A DNA stretch of 64,000 nt from Sordaria brevicollis (taxonomy: Eukaryota; Ascomycota; Sordariomycetes; Sordariales; Sordariaceae). The stretch's first letter is position 1. The number at the start of each line of letters is the position of its first letter. Under the pieces are notes generated by a model that saw nothing but the letters and a program-made list of their open reading frames with translations, had not been told where the DNA came from and did not search any database. This document shows positions 33,959 to 45,152 of this stretch, piece by piece. The position numbers and the translations under genes were made by a program. The stretch spans positions 1,426,001-1,490,000 of the forward strand of contig JAUTDP010000015.1 of the NCBI GenBank assembly GCA_033439795.1, written 5' to 3'.

Positions 33959-34690
33959 CTTGACTGACTGGCCTGGATCGCAGACGAGGTGGAAGAAGAG
34001 GTTGTCAAGTAAGATGCAGGGTTAACTTGTGTGTTTGAAACAAAGATGCTGCTGGACTGGTGCTTTTATACTGATCTCTTTCTCCGCCAAAGTTGTTGTC
34101 GGTCTTTCACCCTCGTCTATAACAAACTATCTTTCCTGTTTCCTCTAGGCAACCGCATACTGTCCCGGACGACATCAAATCATGACGCGACCACTGCCTG
34201 CCCTGGCCCGGGCCGTAGGGCTAAAGTCACATGCCGTGAGTCTTTCCCGATTGCGGAGGTCGCGGAGATCGTGCCGTTTCCGTGGTCGGTGATGTTGGAA
34301 GCGATGCTCAAGAGAGAATGTCGCAAAGACAGCGGGGAAGGGAAACGTCCAAGCGCACCACTCATTGGGTGTTCCGGATATTAAAGGCAGAGTACCTGCA
34401 TGGCTTGGCGACAAGCGATGGAGAGAGAGAGAAGTTATTTGAAGAGGAGGAGGAGGAGGAACATGATCACGGAACTTGACTTCCTCGTCTGGCAATCGAT
34501 CGGATCACACCCCCCCTGCAGTGAACCATCGAGAAACTCGAAACTGTTAGAAACCACCAAACGGTCGAGGTGGATAATACCCAAGACCGTCTAACCACAA
34601 CAAGCCACGGAAGCTGACCAGCGGCCCGATCCTTCGCAGTCTGTCGGGGTTTACCTACTCGCTCCCCCGGAACTCTGTCCTGTCCTGTAG
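33959..34690. other. Intergenic region
   Basis: A 0.7-kb spacer between two genes on the minus strand; it holds the promoter of the DUF3237 gene. A GAGGAGGAGGAGGA run lies near 34444-34460. No gene is seen. Confidence 0.5.
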
Positions 34691-36289
34691 CTATTCCAGC
34701 GGCAACTCCACCGGTTTATCAACAATCTTCAACTCATACCCCCAAGCCATCGGCTTACCGACGGCCGCTCCCTCACGAGCCTTCTTCATCACCTGGCGAG
34801 CCAGCAAGATGGACTTGTTTCCCTCTGCTGTGATCTTTCGCTGATATTCATCCAACTTTTGCCGTAGAGTTTCGGATGACTCCTGCTTGTTTTCGGCAAG
34901 AAGCTTGCCTAAACCAACTGCGTCTCTGATGGCGTATATTGCACCTTCTCCGCGACCTATTGAACCCAAATCAGTTAGTTGTCGGTGCTTTGTGGGACTT
35001 GCAATCTGTTGACAAAGGTTGTTCAGGTATATAGAGAGGAAGGATATGCTGCGGGGAATGACAAGGACTTACTCGGCGTCATCGGATGTGCAGCATCGCC
35101 AATCAACACGACCTTGTTGACGGGAGGGATATCCTCTATCACAGCATCGTGCCATGCCTGTTATGCCGTTCCAAAATGTTAGTCCTGCCTCATTGTGAGA
35201 GCTTCATTGTGACAAGAAAAAAAGGAAGAGAGAACATACCGTAACCTTCTTCACCCCCTCCACCCCGGTCCTCTCCACCGTCATCCTAAACTTTTCATCC
35301 AACCCGCTGCTTCTCAGCCTCTCTTTCGTTTTTCCGAGTCTCTCCTCCGCCGTCCCTGTGTTAACCCAATGTTCATCCCCTACTTCTTTCCCATCCACCA
35401 CCATCCAGTAGTAATCCCCACTCTGCCCATCATCACTAACCCTGTTCAGCCCGCTGAAAAGCGCAAAGTCGGGTCCGAAGGCAACATAGCACGAGTAAGC
35501 CAGCCTCAGCTGCTCCTCCATTCCTTTTCTGTCCAGCCGACACTCGCCCATGGTCATGGTTGAGTAACTCGACACTTGCAAAACCTCCGAGTTGGGCTTT
35601 TGGAGAAGGTGGGGGCGGACGGCGCTAAAGGTGCCGTCGGCGCCTACCAGGATCGTTCCGTGGGCGGTTGTGCCGTCTTCGAACCAGACTGTTACTTTTT
35701 CGTTGTCGGGACTTTCTTCGATCTTGGTGGCTTTTTTGCCCCATTGGATGTCCAGACCGGCGGATAAGACTTGGCGAAGCCGTAACCTGTGAGCGCGCAG
35801 GCAAGGGGTTTCGGCCGAGTCGGTCACGTAGCCTGCTCGTCCGTCGGGGAAGAACATGGCTACGCAGGATGGTAACGTGAGAGGGAGGAGGTGGCAGGAG
35901 GAACGGAGAGACGAAAAAACCTCGGAGGGAAGGGAGGAGGCGAAGAGTTTTTCTGGGCTGTGTGCAACAACAAATGTAGTTGTCAGTCAACTGTTTAGAG
36001 TTATCGTGGGAAGGAAAGGAAATCTCGTGGTCATGGTCGCGGGGTTGAACGATGAAGGAGGAAATTGTTGTGAGTGTAGTCATGCAACGTACTCGTGAAG
36101 TCCAACAGCGTAACCCTGACCTCTCGCATCGGCGTTGGCGTCGCGCTCAAAAATCTCAAAGCTGATGCCTTGCTTGCAGAGACCTTGAGCGAGAGTCAAG
36201 CCACCGAGGCCGGCACCTATGATCAAGACGTGCATGTGCTGCGAGTCATTGCCGTTTCCTTGACCGGTAGACATGATATGGTATGGCAA
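34691..36289 (-). CDS. FAD-dependent monooxygenase (aromatic hydroxylase type)
   Basis: Four exons, complement(34691..34956, 35073..35157, 35240..35957, 36093..36289), encode 421 aa. The N-terminal Rossmann motif is [17 protein letters not shown], ending with a conserved acid ([20 protein letters not shown]). The DG motif is [18 protein letters not shown]. The GD motif that contacts FAD ribose is [20 protein letters not shown], formed across the last intron. This is the p-hydroxybenzoate hydroxylase fold of class A flavoprotein monooxygenases, which hydroxylate aromatic or polyketide substrates with NAD(P)H and O2. No signal or membrane segment is seen. A second Met (MSTGQG) six residues in could be the true start. 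Substrate unknown; the DUF3237 gene follows on the same strand. Confidence 0.93.
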
Positions 36290-37119
36290 CTTCGAGTTGT
36301 GCTGAAAGCGGCAAGGCTTGTGGAAACTCCAGTTGATGTTCGCGACGGCCGTTGCTAAGCTGGGATGAAAGTATCAATGTCGGTCCTGATGCTATGCTCT
36401 CTCTGTACCATGGGAGCTCCGACTCTCATATGCATTTTCGCATCGCACATTCCAGGATACCTGGACCCCTCCTTCGACTCCATCGATGATCCATACTGCG
36501 CTGCGTAAAGTCGTCCGGTAACATCATGCATTATCCCGTCCTCGAGATGCTTGGCTTGCTTGAAGTTGTATTCAATCGCCGTGTAACCTTGTACACATGC
36601 ATGTATAAACTGCCCCTCATTACTGGTAACGAGCTTCTTTACTTGGCTGAGAATCTGAACTAGTCCGAGGTCCTAGTAAGCTTTCTTATGCAGTACCATA
36701 CACATCACCCCTTGAAAGTTCGTTAGCGCGGGACTTCAAGAGATATACTTCGCAACTCAACCAATATTCCACCAATTTTTATATAACAAATTGGTATCAA
36801 TCCAATGCGTTTTCCCTAGTGCGTACACTCTCTCAAATTTTTTCCATTAAATGTGGTTATCGCGGCGTTTTTCTGTGAGCTTTTGCAGGCCCCTGTCACA
36901 AGAGTCGCGCTAACAAACTTTCAAGGGGTGATGTGTACTATAGTCCGAGCCTCGGTGTAACCATTTGATATCGACGAGTACCGGGTCTGACCAAACATCT
37001 ACCTTGTTTTTCCGACCCGGAGTCAGAAAAGATAAGGAAGAGTTTGTAAGACCTAAGAATAATTCGCTGATAGCATCGCTTCGTGTAACAACCGCACGCC
37101 CAGTAAATGTCACCCGCGC
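36290..37119. other. Intergenic region containing a MITE-like element
   Basis: A 0.83-kb spacer, more AT-rich than its neighbours, between the FAD monooxygenase promoter and the 3' end of the Zn2Cys6 gene. Positions 36701-36935 are a TIR-bounded element (listed separately); the rest is unrecognised. Confidence 0.6.
36701..36935. mobile_element. MITE-like element with 33-35 bp terminal inverted repeats and TA target duplication
   Basis: The left end (36701-36735) begins CACATCACCCCTTGAAAGTT and the right end (36903-36935) is its reverse complement. The first 20 bases of the two arms are identical; after that the arms differ by one C/T change and one 2-nt gap. A TA dinucleotide flanks each end (36699-36700 and 36936-36937), the target duplication expected of Tc1/mariner (Fot1/pogo-type) transposons. 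The 165-bp interior has no coding capacity and includes an 8-bp hairpin (ACCAATTT at 36771, AAATTGGT at 36788). It is therefore a short non-autonomous element. No second copy is visible in this window. Confidence 0.82.
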
Positions 37120-39907
37120 TTAGATCTGACCCATGAACCCCCCGCTTTGGTAAAATCGCATCTGATGCTCCCGCAGGTCCGCCCAGCTCCTGAGTTCCAT
37201 CTCCTCGTCCTGCGGAGTCATGGTCCCATCACCCTGGTCCGTATTACCCGGTCCGGTTTTCTCCAGCCTCATCAGAATGTCTAGAAAGCGGGTGAGAGGC
37301 TCTTGAGCTTTGGTGGCCATGGGACCCTTACGGCCCGGAGCATCTTGGACGAGGGTGGATGCCACCTGACGGACCTTGTTGATGAAAGATCCGCCGTTTG
37401 CCTCCATGTTCCTTTGTGAGATGGAAGCAAGCACGACAAGAAGGTTCTGAACAATGAGCTCACGCTCGGCTGTCATGTTCTCGTCGATGGGATCAGATAA
37501 CTGCTCTGCAGCAGCGTGGAGAGCAGCCGCCGCAACGCTCTTAGTCTCATGGGAAACTCCATTGCTAACGCCGTTTTCCACGGCCGAGACAACGGCATAT
37601 GCTTGTGCTGCTTGATTCCGGGTGTGCTCGCGATGTGCATCGCGAAGGTTCAAGTAGCGTTCGACAAAATACGAGCGTGTAGCGACCTGCGATGCGTATA
37701 TGTTGGCCTTTTGTATCTCGTACTGAAGCAGCCGACGACGTTCAGGGTCGTTGTTAATGATGTGCCGGATGTCTGAAGCCGGCTGATGTGCAGGATAGGC
37801 GGGCGGACAGTACTGGAACCCATTGTCGCTAAGAGGGTCATGTGGCACAGGAATTTGCGGTAGGTCACCGAGGCTTGTTGGCACACCGTTACCGTTGGCG
37901 GCATTGCTGTCGAGGTTGAGCGTGAGTTCTGGGGGCATTCCTTCCATGACCTGCTTCACAGCTTGCAGGCAGTCGTGTAACATGACCTTTTGATCCTGAA
38001 AGGGCAGTGTTGTTAGGCCATAGGATAACTCGATGCTGACCAAAGAGTTCATGGTCATGTAAACCTTGATCACCTGGACGAAGCCCGTCAGGCGCGACAC
38101 GATATTAGGGGGCTGTACCAAAATTTGCGAAGGAAGAATAAACTCGTCGTCCACCTCGACGGGGAAATCGGGATATGGCTCTGCGGGTGTCGGAGGCGGG
38201 AAGATTATCTCACCCATGGACCCGCCAAGTTGCATCATTGAGCGGACGCCCAAGAACATGACCCAGAAGACACGCTTGCCAATCTGGTCCTGCACATGGT
38301 CGAAGGCAGGGCCACGGTATGTGACGGCGAAAAAGTCTCGCGGTTTATGATATCCCAGTTCCCGGATGATGTTGTAAGTTTCAGACATGAAGCGGTGACA
38401 CACCTTCCACTGCAGAGTGTAAGCCGCAGCCAGGCCCAGGAAATAGCTGGTGACTGCGTCGTACACGGTCATTTCTTCTCTGTTGTAGAAGTAAGAGCCA
38501 CGGGCTTCCATGGCCACGTTGCGACAACGGTCGACCAGGTGGATAGCCTTGGGAAACAAGTTCATGCCATGCTGTGACTTGAGGTGCAAGCGTGCTGTCC
38601 TGGGAAAGGAGGCCACCAGGCAACCAATCATGCTTGCGAGCAAGGCCAGAAACTCGTGGCTTTTCTGGTCTTCGCGGTTGGCCAGTTGCTGACGAAAAGT
38701 CGGTTCATGGGGAAAGGGCGTCAAGGGGTGGATATAAGTGAAGAAGTCGTCGACAAGTAGCACCAAGACGGGCCATGGGGCTATAGCTTCTGCGGTGAGA
38801 ATACCATTGTTGGTCTGTCCATGTGCCTGCATGTTTCCGGCAATGGAAATCAAGGTCTGGGCGGCGCCCATATTATTGTTAGGCAATGCGGGTTCGAGAC
38901 GTGGACGCTTAGCCGCTCTCGCAGCCTCGGCATGCCTGTTGGGGGGACCTCGACGTCTCATTTCCCTATTGAATGTACAGTCGACCTCGAGATCGCGGCA
39001 TGGTCGACAAGGGTGAGTCTCATCACACTACATTTTCTCACAGTCAGCGGTGAATATTCAAGCGTTGTAATGAGCAATGGCAAGCTTTTACCTTGACTTT
39101 CCTTGAACTGCACATGTCACAAGCCCTCCGCAGGCGAGTGGTCTTGGGCTGGGGTCTTGCCGCATTTGACGGTGCGCCTGGTGTCTGAGAGGCCATTTGG
39201 AGTGCCTGTGTGTAGATAGCAACGGCTTCGGGTGAAAATGATGCCGAGTCTGCAACATTGGCGTCTATGGAGGGTGGTTGGCCAGCGGCTTTTGGAGCAG
39301 CAACTACGGCAGCTTGGAGAGAATCCAGTTGCAGATCATGATCATGGTTGGCAGCGGCACGTTGGGCGGCTGCGGCTGCGGCTGCGGCTGCTGCTGCAGC
39401 AAGGACATTGGTATGGGCATTGACATTATATTGTAGACTTGACGATGGCGCTGAGGGTGTTATTGTAGCAGGTGGTGGTTGTTGAGGATCCCGGGTTGAT
39501 TGCTGTTGCTGTCGTGGTTGATATTGTTGGTGTTGATGTTGATGTTGATGTTGCTGGCGTTGTTGTGACTGTGATGCTGACTGTTGGTGTTGTAAGTGCC
39601 CGTGCCCACCGTTGTGATGTTCTGTGGAGATACTACTAGTAGAACTACCAGCACAGTTGGTAGCACTTCCACCTTGTACTTGTATTCCAGCAGAAGTTGT
39701 AGTAGAGTCTGGCCGTTGATGTCGATCAGATAAAAACCTAGAACTAGTAGTAGGCTGGCCAGTTACTATGGCGGATGACGTCGCGGCTGTACTACCAGCC
39801 GTGGTAGCAACGGGGACATTTGCAGAGGTGATAACTGAAGTTGATGGGCTTATCGCTGTTGTTGCTGTAGTGTTTGTCAATGGCGGGAGTTGTGGAGGTA
39901 TCGACAT
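37120..39907 (-). CDS. Zn2Cys6 fungal transcription factor
   Basis: Two exons, complement(37120..39027, 39092..39907), encode 907 aa. The N-terminal 260 residues are Ser/Thr/Gln/His-rich with a run of about 14 alanines and long QHQHQHQQ stretches. The binuclear zinc cluster is C-x2-C-x6-C-x5-C-x2-C-x6-C at residues 263-289 (CDMCSSRKVK, then CDETHPCRPCRDLEVDC), preceded by basic RLRRA. The single intron falls exactly before the third cysteine codon. A linker RRRGPPNRHAEAARAAKRPR follows, then the fungal-specific transcription factor domain (about 330-620; FFTYIHPLTPFPHEPTFRQQ, LGLAAAYTLQWKVCHRFMSE, RVFWVMFLGVRSMMQLGG). It should be a nuclear DNA-binding regulator recognising CGG half-sites. 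The regulated pathway cannot be read from sequence. The MITE-like element lies 185 bp after its stop. Confidence 0.94.
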
Positions 39908-41826
39908 TCTGAGAAACGGGACCTGGCTTGTGATCGGGACCCAGCGTGTCTTCGGTAGAATCGCGGTGAAGTCTTCAAATCACAGCCCAGACCGGAGGTG
40001 GAGAAAGCCATGGCTGCCTCACGTGACTTTGCACGAGCCGACACTGCTCTCCTCCCCACTTTTTCTCCGAGTTCGAAAGTTGTGATTGGCCAATTCCTAT
40101 TCCTCGTTCTTCTTCTTCCATCCAATCTCCAAATGTCACCTCGTCTTCTTCTCTCAGCTCTTCAAATTCAATTCCGACCGTTGGCGACGATGGCCATCCA
40201 ATCAATCCTCCAATGCCGTTATCGGCCTTCCCCAGGTCCAACGAGGATAGTCATTACTGGTAGCCGCCGCTGGGCCCGCTGATCGATGCAATGGCGGACT
40301 TGGACCCCGACCGGCGACAACAGGCCAACCTCCAAAAAGGTGAGCATTGATCATGTTTGAGGACGACCAATGGTTTCATCCAATGCCCAGGAGATCTTCA
40401 CGGAATGAGCCCCGGCAGATTCAATAGTCGTCAATTTCCGCTTTTCCGCACCTTGAAAAAGGCCGTGAGAAGCCGACTAAACCTCCACCCAAACATCAAC
40501 ACACAGGACCCTGAAGCATCTTCCAACATTCGAGGCAAAGATAGAGACGCAGCATTGCATCACATCATACAGTACCTAACACGCCTCTCTCACCGTCGTC
40601 CCCTCGCTGCTTGGAAGCGAATCACGAATTCGCGAGGTGGTACTCGGTCTGCCGGCAGTTATCGATTGAGGGTTAGGGTCCCATTTTGAGTCAGACCTGG
40701 ACCCCTGAAAGCTGCGAATGGCGCCCTGGATGCCCTGGATGCCCTCCACTTCCCATGCTTTCGCATCCCATCGGATGTCAACCTGCCTGTGACGATGGAT
40801 CATGGCGAGCATGGCTTCCACTTCTCGCCCGGCGCTAGACTACAGTATGGACTATGGACCGCCAATGACTCGCTAATCTCTTCTTCAACCGTTAGCCATG
40901 ACAATTAACCACAAACTAACGATTAAACCCGAAGCCCATGGCCCAATCTCATCACAAGTTCTTTGCTTCATGGCCGGAGACCAGGTACATTTGCGGTAGC
41001 CTAGATTACTCTTCCTGGATAAGCTGCCGTGGGGGGGCTGGCCTCCAACTTGGTCCTTCCCGCCGACACAGTCTCTGAACAAGGCCGCGAGAGTGTAAAG
41101 TCGTCCCTTCAAGAGCATCAGCTTCCTTTTATAGATTCTATGGTGTGGGTGCAATACCAAGCAGAGCTAGAGATAGTGTTCGACTATCCCTACCTCGACC
41201 CGCCGAATAGTCTTTCCCATCGACAGCAGCAGCAATTGCCGTTTGGTGATCAATACATCATCCGCACACCCCCGGTATAGGGACTGTGCCGCACATGAAC
41301 GTTTAGGGAATGCTTTAGCGAACGGAGCAACGCTATTCCGTATTATTGGATAGTGACAAAAGTGGTCTGCATCAGACATAAGTCGCCTCGAGTCCCCTTG
41401 GAACCCCGCCTCTCGACCAGTTAATTCTTCCCGTTTTCTGTATCATCTACCTACACGCGAACCACGGCCCCAGCACTTTTTTAACGTCCAAACCTTGGTA
41501 TTTCGAATACCTACGTACCTACGTAGGAGAGGAGGAGGAAAGTCAGCTCAAACTTTAAATCCCGATCCACCTTATTTTTGTACCGGCTGCTGTTCTAGGC
41601 CCCATTCCGAATCGAGCAAGTGGCATTTCCAAGAAACCCGGACGTCTCGAAGGAGCAAGCAACCTTTCAAATCTCTTACAAAGCACCCGCAAAAGCGCAC
41701 TATCATTCTGGAACCACGCGGCTGAGAGGGAACAAACGCAGACAACTTTTGTTTCAACCACAGAAAGAAGCTTGGTGTTCCGCACCCTTGGGACTTACTA
41801 CATACTTGCTGATTCCACACACACAC
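39908..41826. other. Long intergenic region between divergent regulators
   Basis: A 1.9-kb divergent spacer between the Zn2Cys6 gene (-) and the Clr5 gene (+). It includes a palindromic CTACGTA-CC-TACGTAG near 41508-41523. ORFs here (for example 40357-40689) show no domain. Confidence 0.5.
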
Positions 41827-43980
41827 ATGTCTTGGCCTGCTTCAAACAATTCACCAGACCCAGTAGTGGCACGTTCTTCTTGTCGGTTACCGGAACCGAA
41901 GCCGGCGGCTGCGGCGGCGGCAGTGGTCTGCTCAGCCATGATTAGCTCGGGAGCCATCCACTCCAAGGAGGAGTGGGAGATGTGGAAGAAGACCATCACG
42001 CATCTGTACTTGTCCGAGAAGAGAAAGCTCCGAGATGTGAGGGAGATCATGATCCAGAAACATGGGTTTCGCGCGACGTGAGTGGAGATCTTTCCCGAGA
42101 GAAACACCCCTTACCCTCACACACACTTGAGCCACGTCTTGGTGGACCATGTTATGTTTGCATGACTGGCGTTAGGGCTGACTTGCCGTATGTAGGATAC
42201 ATCAGTACAAGATCAGACTTCAGCAATGGGGCCTCGAGAAGAACAACAAGGTACGACGACGACGGCAAGTTCTAACCAGTATCGTAACCCAGTCTTGCTT
42301 ACGCAATGCCTTGTTTACTAGGAGAGTGACATGAGATACATGTCGGCCAAGGCCGCCCAGAGAGCTGCTCAAGGGAAAAAGTCAGCCTTCCGCGTCAGGG
42401 GCAGAGAGATATCACAAGCTGAGCTCGACCGATATTGGCATCGCAAGCACCATGGCCACCAAAAAGGGTCCTCTCCAGGGGCGGCCGGGGAAGAGATCGA
42501 CCTTTCTAATATGCCGGAAGAAATCGAGTGCTACACGCCTGAGAGCAGCCGTCCAAGCTCTCCAAGTCCGCCCAGTCTGGACCGCCGACCCCCACAGCGG
42601 CCCGAGGTAATAATCCCCCGGGATCCATTAACAGAAGTCACGGCTGCAGCCGAAAAACTCGTGGCGATCCACCGGGATCCTCATCCCGTTCTGCCTAGTA
42701 ACCAGTCTGTCGGGACACCACCTATCGACACGCCCATCCATAGTATCACGACACCCCCATCAGCGGGCCTGACATCACCATCCTCCTCCGAAACCGCACT
42801 GGTCAGCCCAACAAGTATCAAACCAATCAAATCACGACGACCAGTCTCACCTCCGGAAATCATCCTCCTTCGACAGCAACAGCGGCGGACACCAGCAGTC
42901 AAAAAGGAAGACGACGACGACTCGCCCGAGAGCAGTCCCGACAACAACAACCACTGGCGGCGCAAGCGCAAACTCACCGACCTACACCCCCTCACACCAC
43001 CAGGCCACCTCCTCTCGGTCCAAACCGTCGTAACCGGCACACGAGACTTTTACGTCCGCTTCGTGCACTCGCAGGTAGACGAATCAGACGTGGTCGCCCA
43101 GCCACCACACTGGAACCTGCGGCGCTTCTACGAGCTTGCCCTCTCCGTGTCGGCCCAGCTCTCGCTGCCCCAGTGGCACTCCAAGCGCGACAGCATCGTG
43201 ACGCTCTACAACGAGACGCTCGACCAGATCCGGCCCATCCTCACACCCGATCCGAACCCCTTGCTGCTGACGTGCGTCTTCCAGGTGTGCTGCCGCTTCT
43301 GGCAGGACGGCAAAGCGCTGGCTCTGCACTACCTCCTCAGCTACATCCGGCACGAGGTCGGCCAGCTCCACGGGCAGTCGCACCCGCTCTACGCCGTGTG
43401 CGACTCCTTGCTGCGCAGCCCCGAGGTGCTCTCGGATCTGGTGGTCACCAGTCTCCGGTGGGCCGTCAACGGGCTTGCCGAAAGGCTGGGTGAGGAGCAC
43501 CCGCAGACGCTAGCCGCGGCACGCGGTTTGTACTCGGCCCTGTACGCCCAGGGAAACCTGGCGGCCGCGAAGCAGTACATGGTCGCCGCCGCCGAGCTGG
43601 AAGAGAAAGCGCACCCGGAAGATACGTACGGCCGGCTGGATTCGTTGGTCAGGGTCATTCATTGCGAGTTAGGGATGAACGACATCACTGCCGCGCTGGA
43701 GAACCTCAAGATTTTTGAGAACACGCTTGATAGCTTGTCGGGCGCGGCGGATTGGCGCATGCGGCTGTGCTATTTGCGAGCGAAGGGGGAGGCGCTGAGG
43801 CAGCAGGGGGATCCGAGGGCGGTTGAGGTCCTTACCGAGTCGCTCAACTTGGCGAGGGAGAGCAGTCCGTTGCAGGATGGCTGGTGGGCCGTGGTGTCGG
43901 GGGAGAAACATTTGGCGTATGCGAAACGGTCGGTGGTGAATGCGGGGGAGAGGGTGGTGCCTTATCCGCTTCCTTGTTGA
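41827..43980 (+). CDS. Clr5-domain protein with helical-repeat C-terminus
   Basis: Three exons (41827..42077, 42196..42250, 42322..43980) encode 654 aa. The Clr5 domain spans residues about 47-103: KEEWEMWKKTITHLYLSEKR, KLRDVREIMIQKHGFRAT, IHQYKIRLQQWGLEKNNK, assembled across two introns. Clr5 proteins are named after a fission yeast factor needed for heterochromatic silencing of the mating-type region. The domain is very common in filamentous fungi and is thought to bind DNA or chromatin. The middle (residues 150-330) is Ser/Pro-rich and disordered. The C-terminal 300 residues are alpha-helical with TPR-like spacing (AARGLYSALYAQGNLAAAKQ, AALENLKIFENTLDSLSGAA). The start at 41827 is the first ATG in frame after a stop-free CT-rich leader. 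Role otherwise unknown. Confidence 0.88.
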
Positions 43981-45152
43981 CGGGGGAGACGGCTTTTACT
44001 TTGCGCAAGTCGTCGAGGTTGATCAATTGAAGGGTCTTTGTTAGTAGTAGCGGTCTATATGTCCGCCTAGGAGCATATTATGCGGACAGTCGAACCCGGA
44101 ACGACATGCATGTTCCTCGGCGACCGTGGTGTGCCCGCTCTGGCGTTGCTGATGGGTGACGGGTGTCCGAGTTCATGTTGATGAGTTTCCCCTTTCCGTG
44201 GGAAGACCAGAGGAGTTCAAGGAGTTGGAATCTCCGAGGGAGAGATCAGATGATTCTGTTGTTACTTACTCGTCTATATATATATATATATACTATGATG
44301 CTGATAACTTGTCACTCGGTGGTTTGTCGGCGTGTCGGGAAGCTGATCCTGTGACGCCGTCATCCTGCATCCAACTTCTGTAAACGCACGGGACTGGAGC
44401 GTGTGGAGAAGATAGATGGCTTAGGCTTCATTCAGGTAACGTTGCGGGTGGAAGATCATGTCACTCGGGACGGACGTGACAGCTTCGCTATGTGCTCGAG
44501 AACCTTGATGGACACTTGGTAATGTAAAGAGCTCTTGACAAATGAATTATAAATCACCCAAGCAAGATGGGAAGGGACGTTGAAATGGAACATTGGGAGT
44601 CTTGGGAACTGGAAACTCCCAGGTCCCAGTCCGGGTAGCACCTGCCCTAAAATGCCCTAGCGCTTGCACATCATTCAGGGCAGGAGCACGGGCCCCCTAG
44701 CGGGATCATCACCCGGTGGACGGGTGGCCGGCGGCTGGGCTGCCCTGGTTTCACAGCGAGCCGTGCCGCAGCTGCCGCTCTTGCGTTTTCACCTCCACCC
44801 ACGAAACGATTCACGAAATCTTGGGATTTTCCTCAAGCTCAATTTTGTTTCCGTGGACGGGAGTTGTCTCTCTTTTTTCAACTTTCAGCCTTTTCTACTC
44901 TCTATTCGTTTTCTTATACGCTACCTCTACCCACCACGAATTGACCTCTACCTCCACCACGCCGCCTCCGTTCTACTCAACAATACCTCTACCCATGGAG
45001 CCGTCAGACTCGACCGCTTCATTAATCGAGTTCCATGGGGGTCACCAATTGTAACCAACTCAGAACGTTGCGTCGGCTTGGCCTGAAACTCCAGCTCCCT
45101 CGATCCGTTTTGCCGTCGCGGAATCTTCCGTCGCGATGGTGCGGTTCATCAC
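43981..45152. other. Intergenic region with (TA)9 microsatellite
   Basis: A 1.2-kb spacer between convergent genes. It contains an uninterrupted (TA)9 at 44275-44292. ORFs at 44664-45086 are unsupported. Confidence 0.55.
44275..44292. repeat. (TA)9 microsatellite
   Basis: Eighteen bases of perfect alternating TA in the spacer after the Clr5 gene. Confidence 0.9.

Noticed and set aside
44664..45086. 140-codon + frame before the kinase 3' end
   Set aside because: Composition is erratic and it overlaps another frame of similar length; no domain or splice sites support it.
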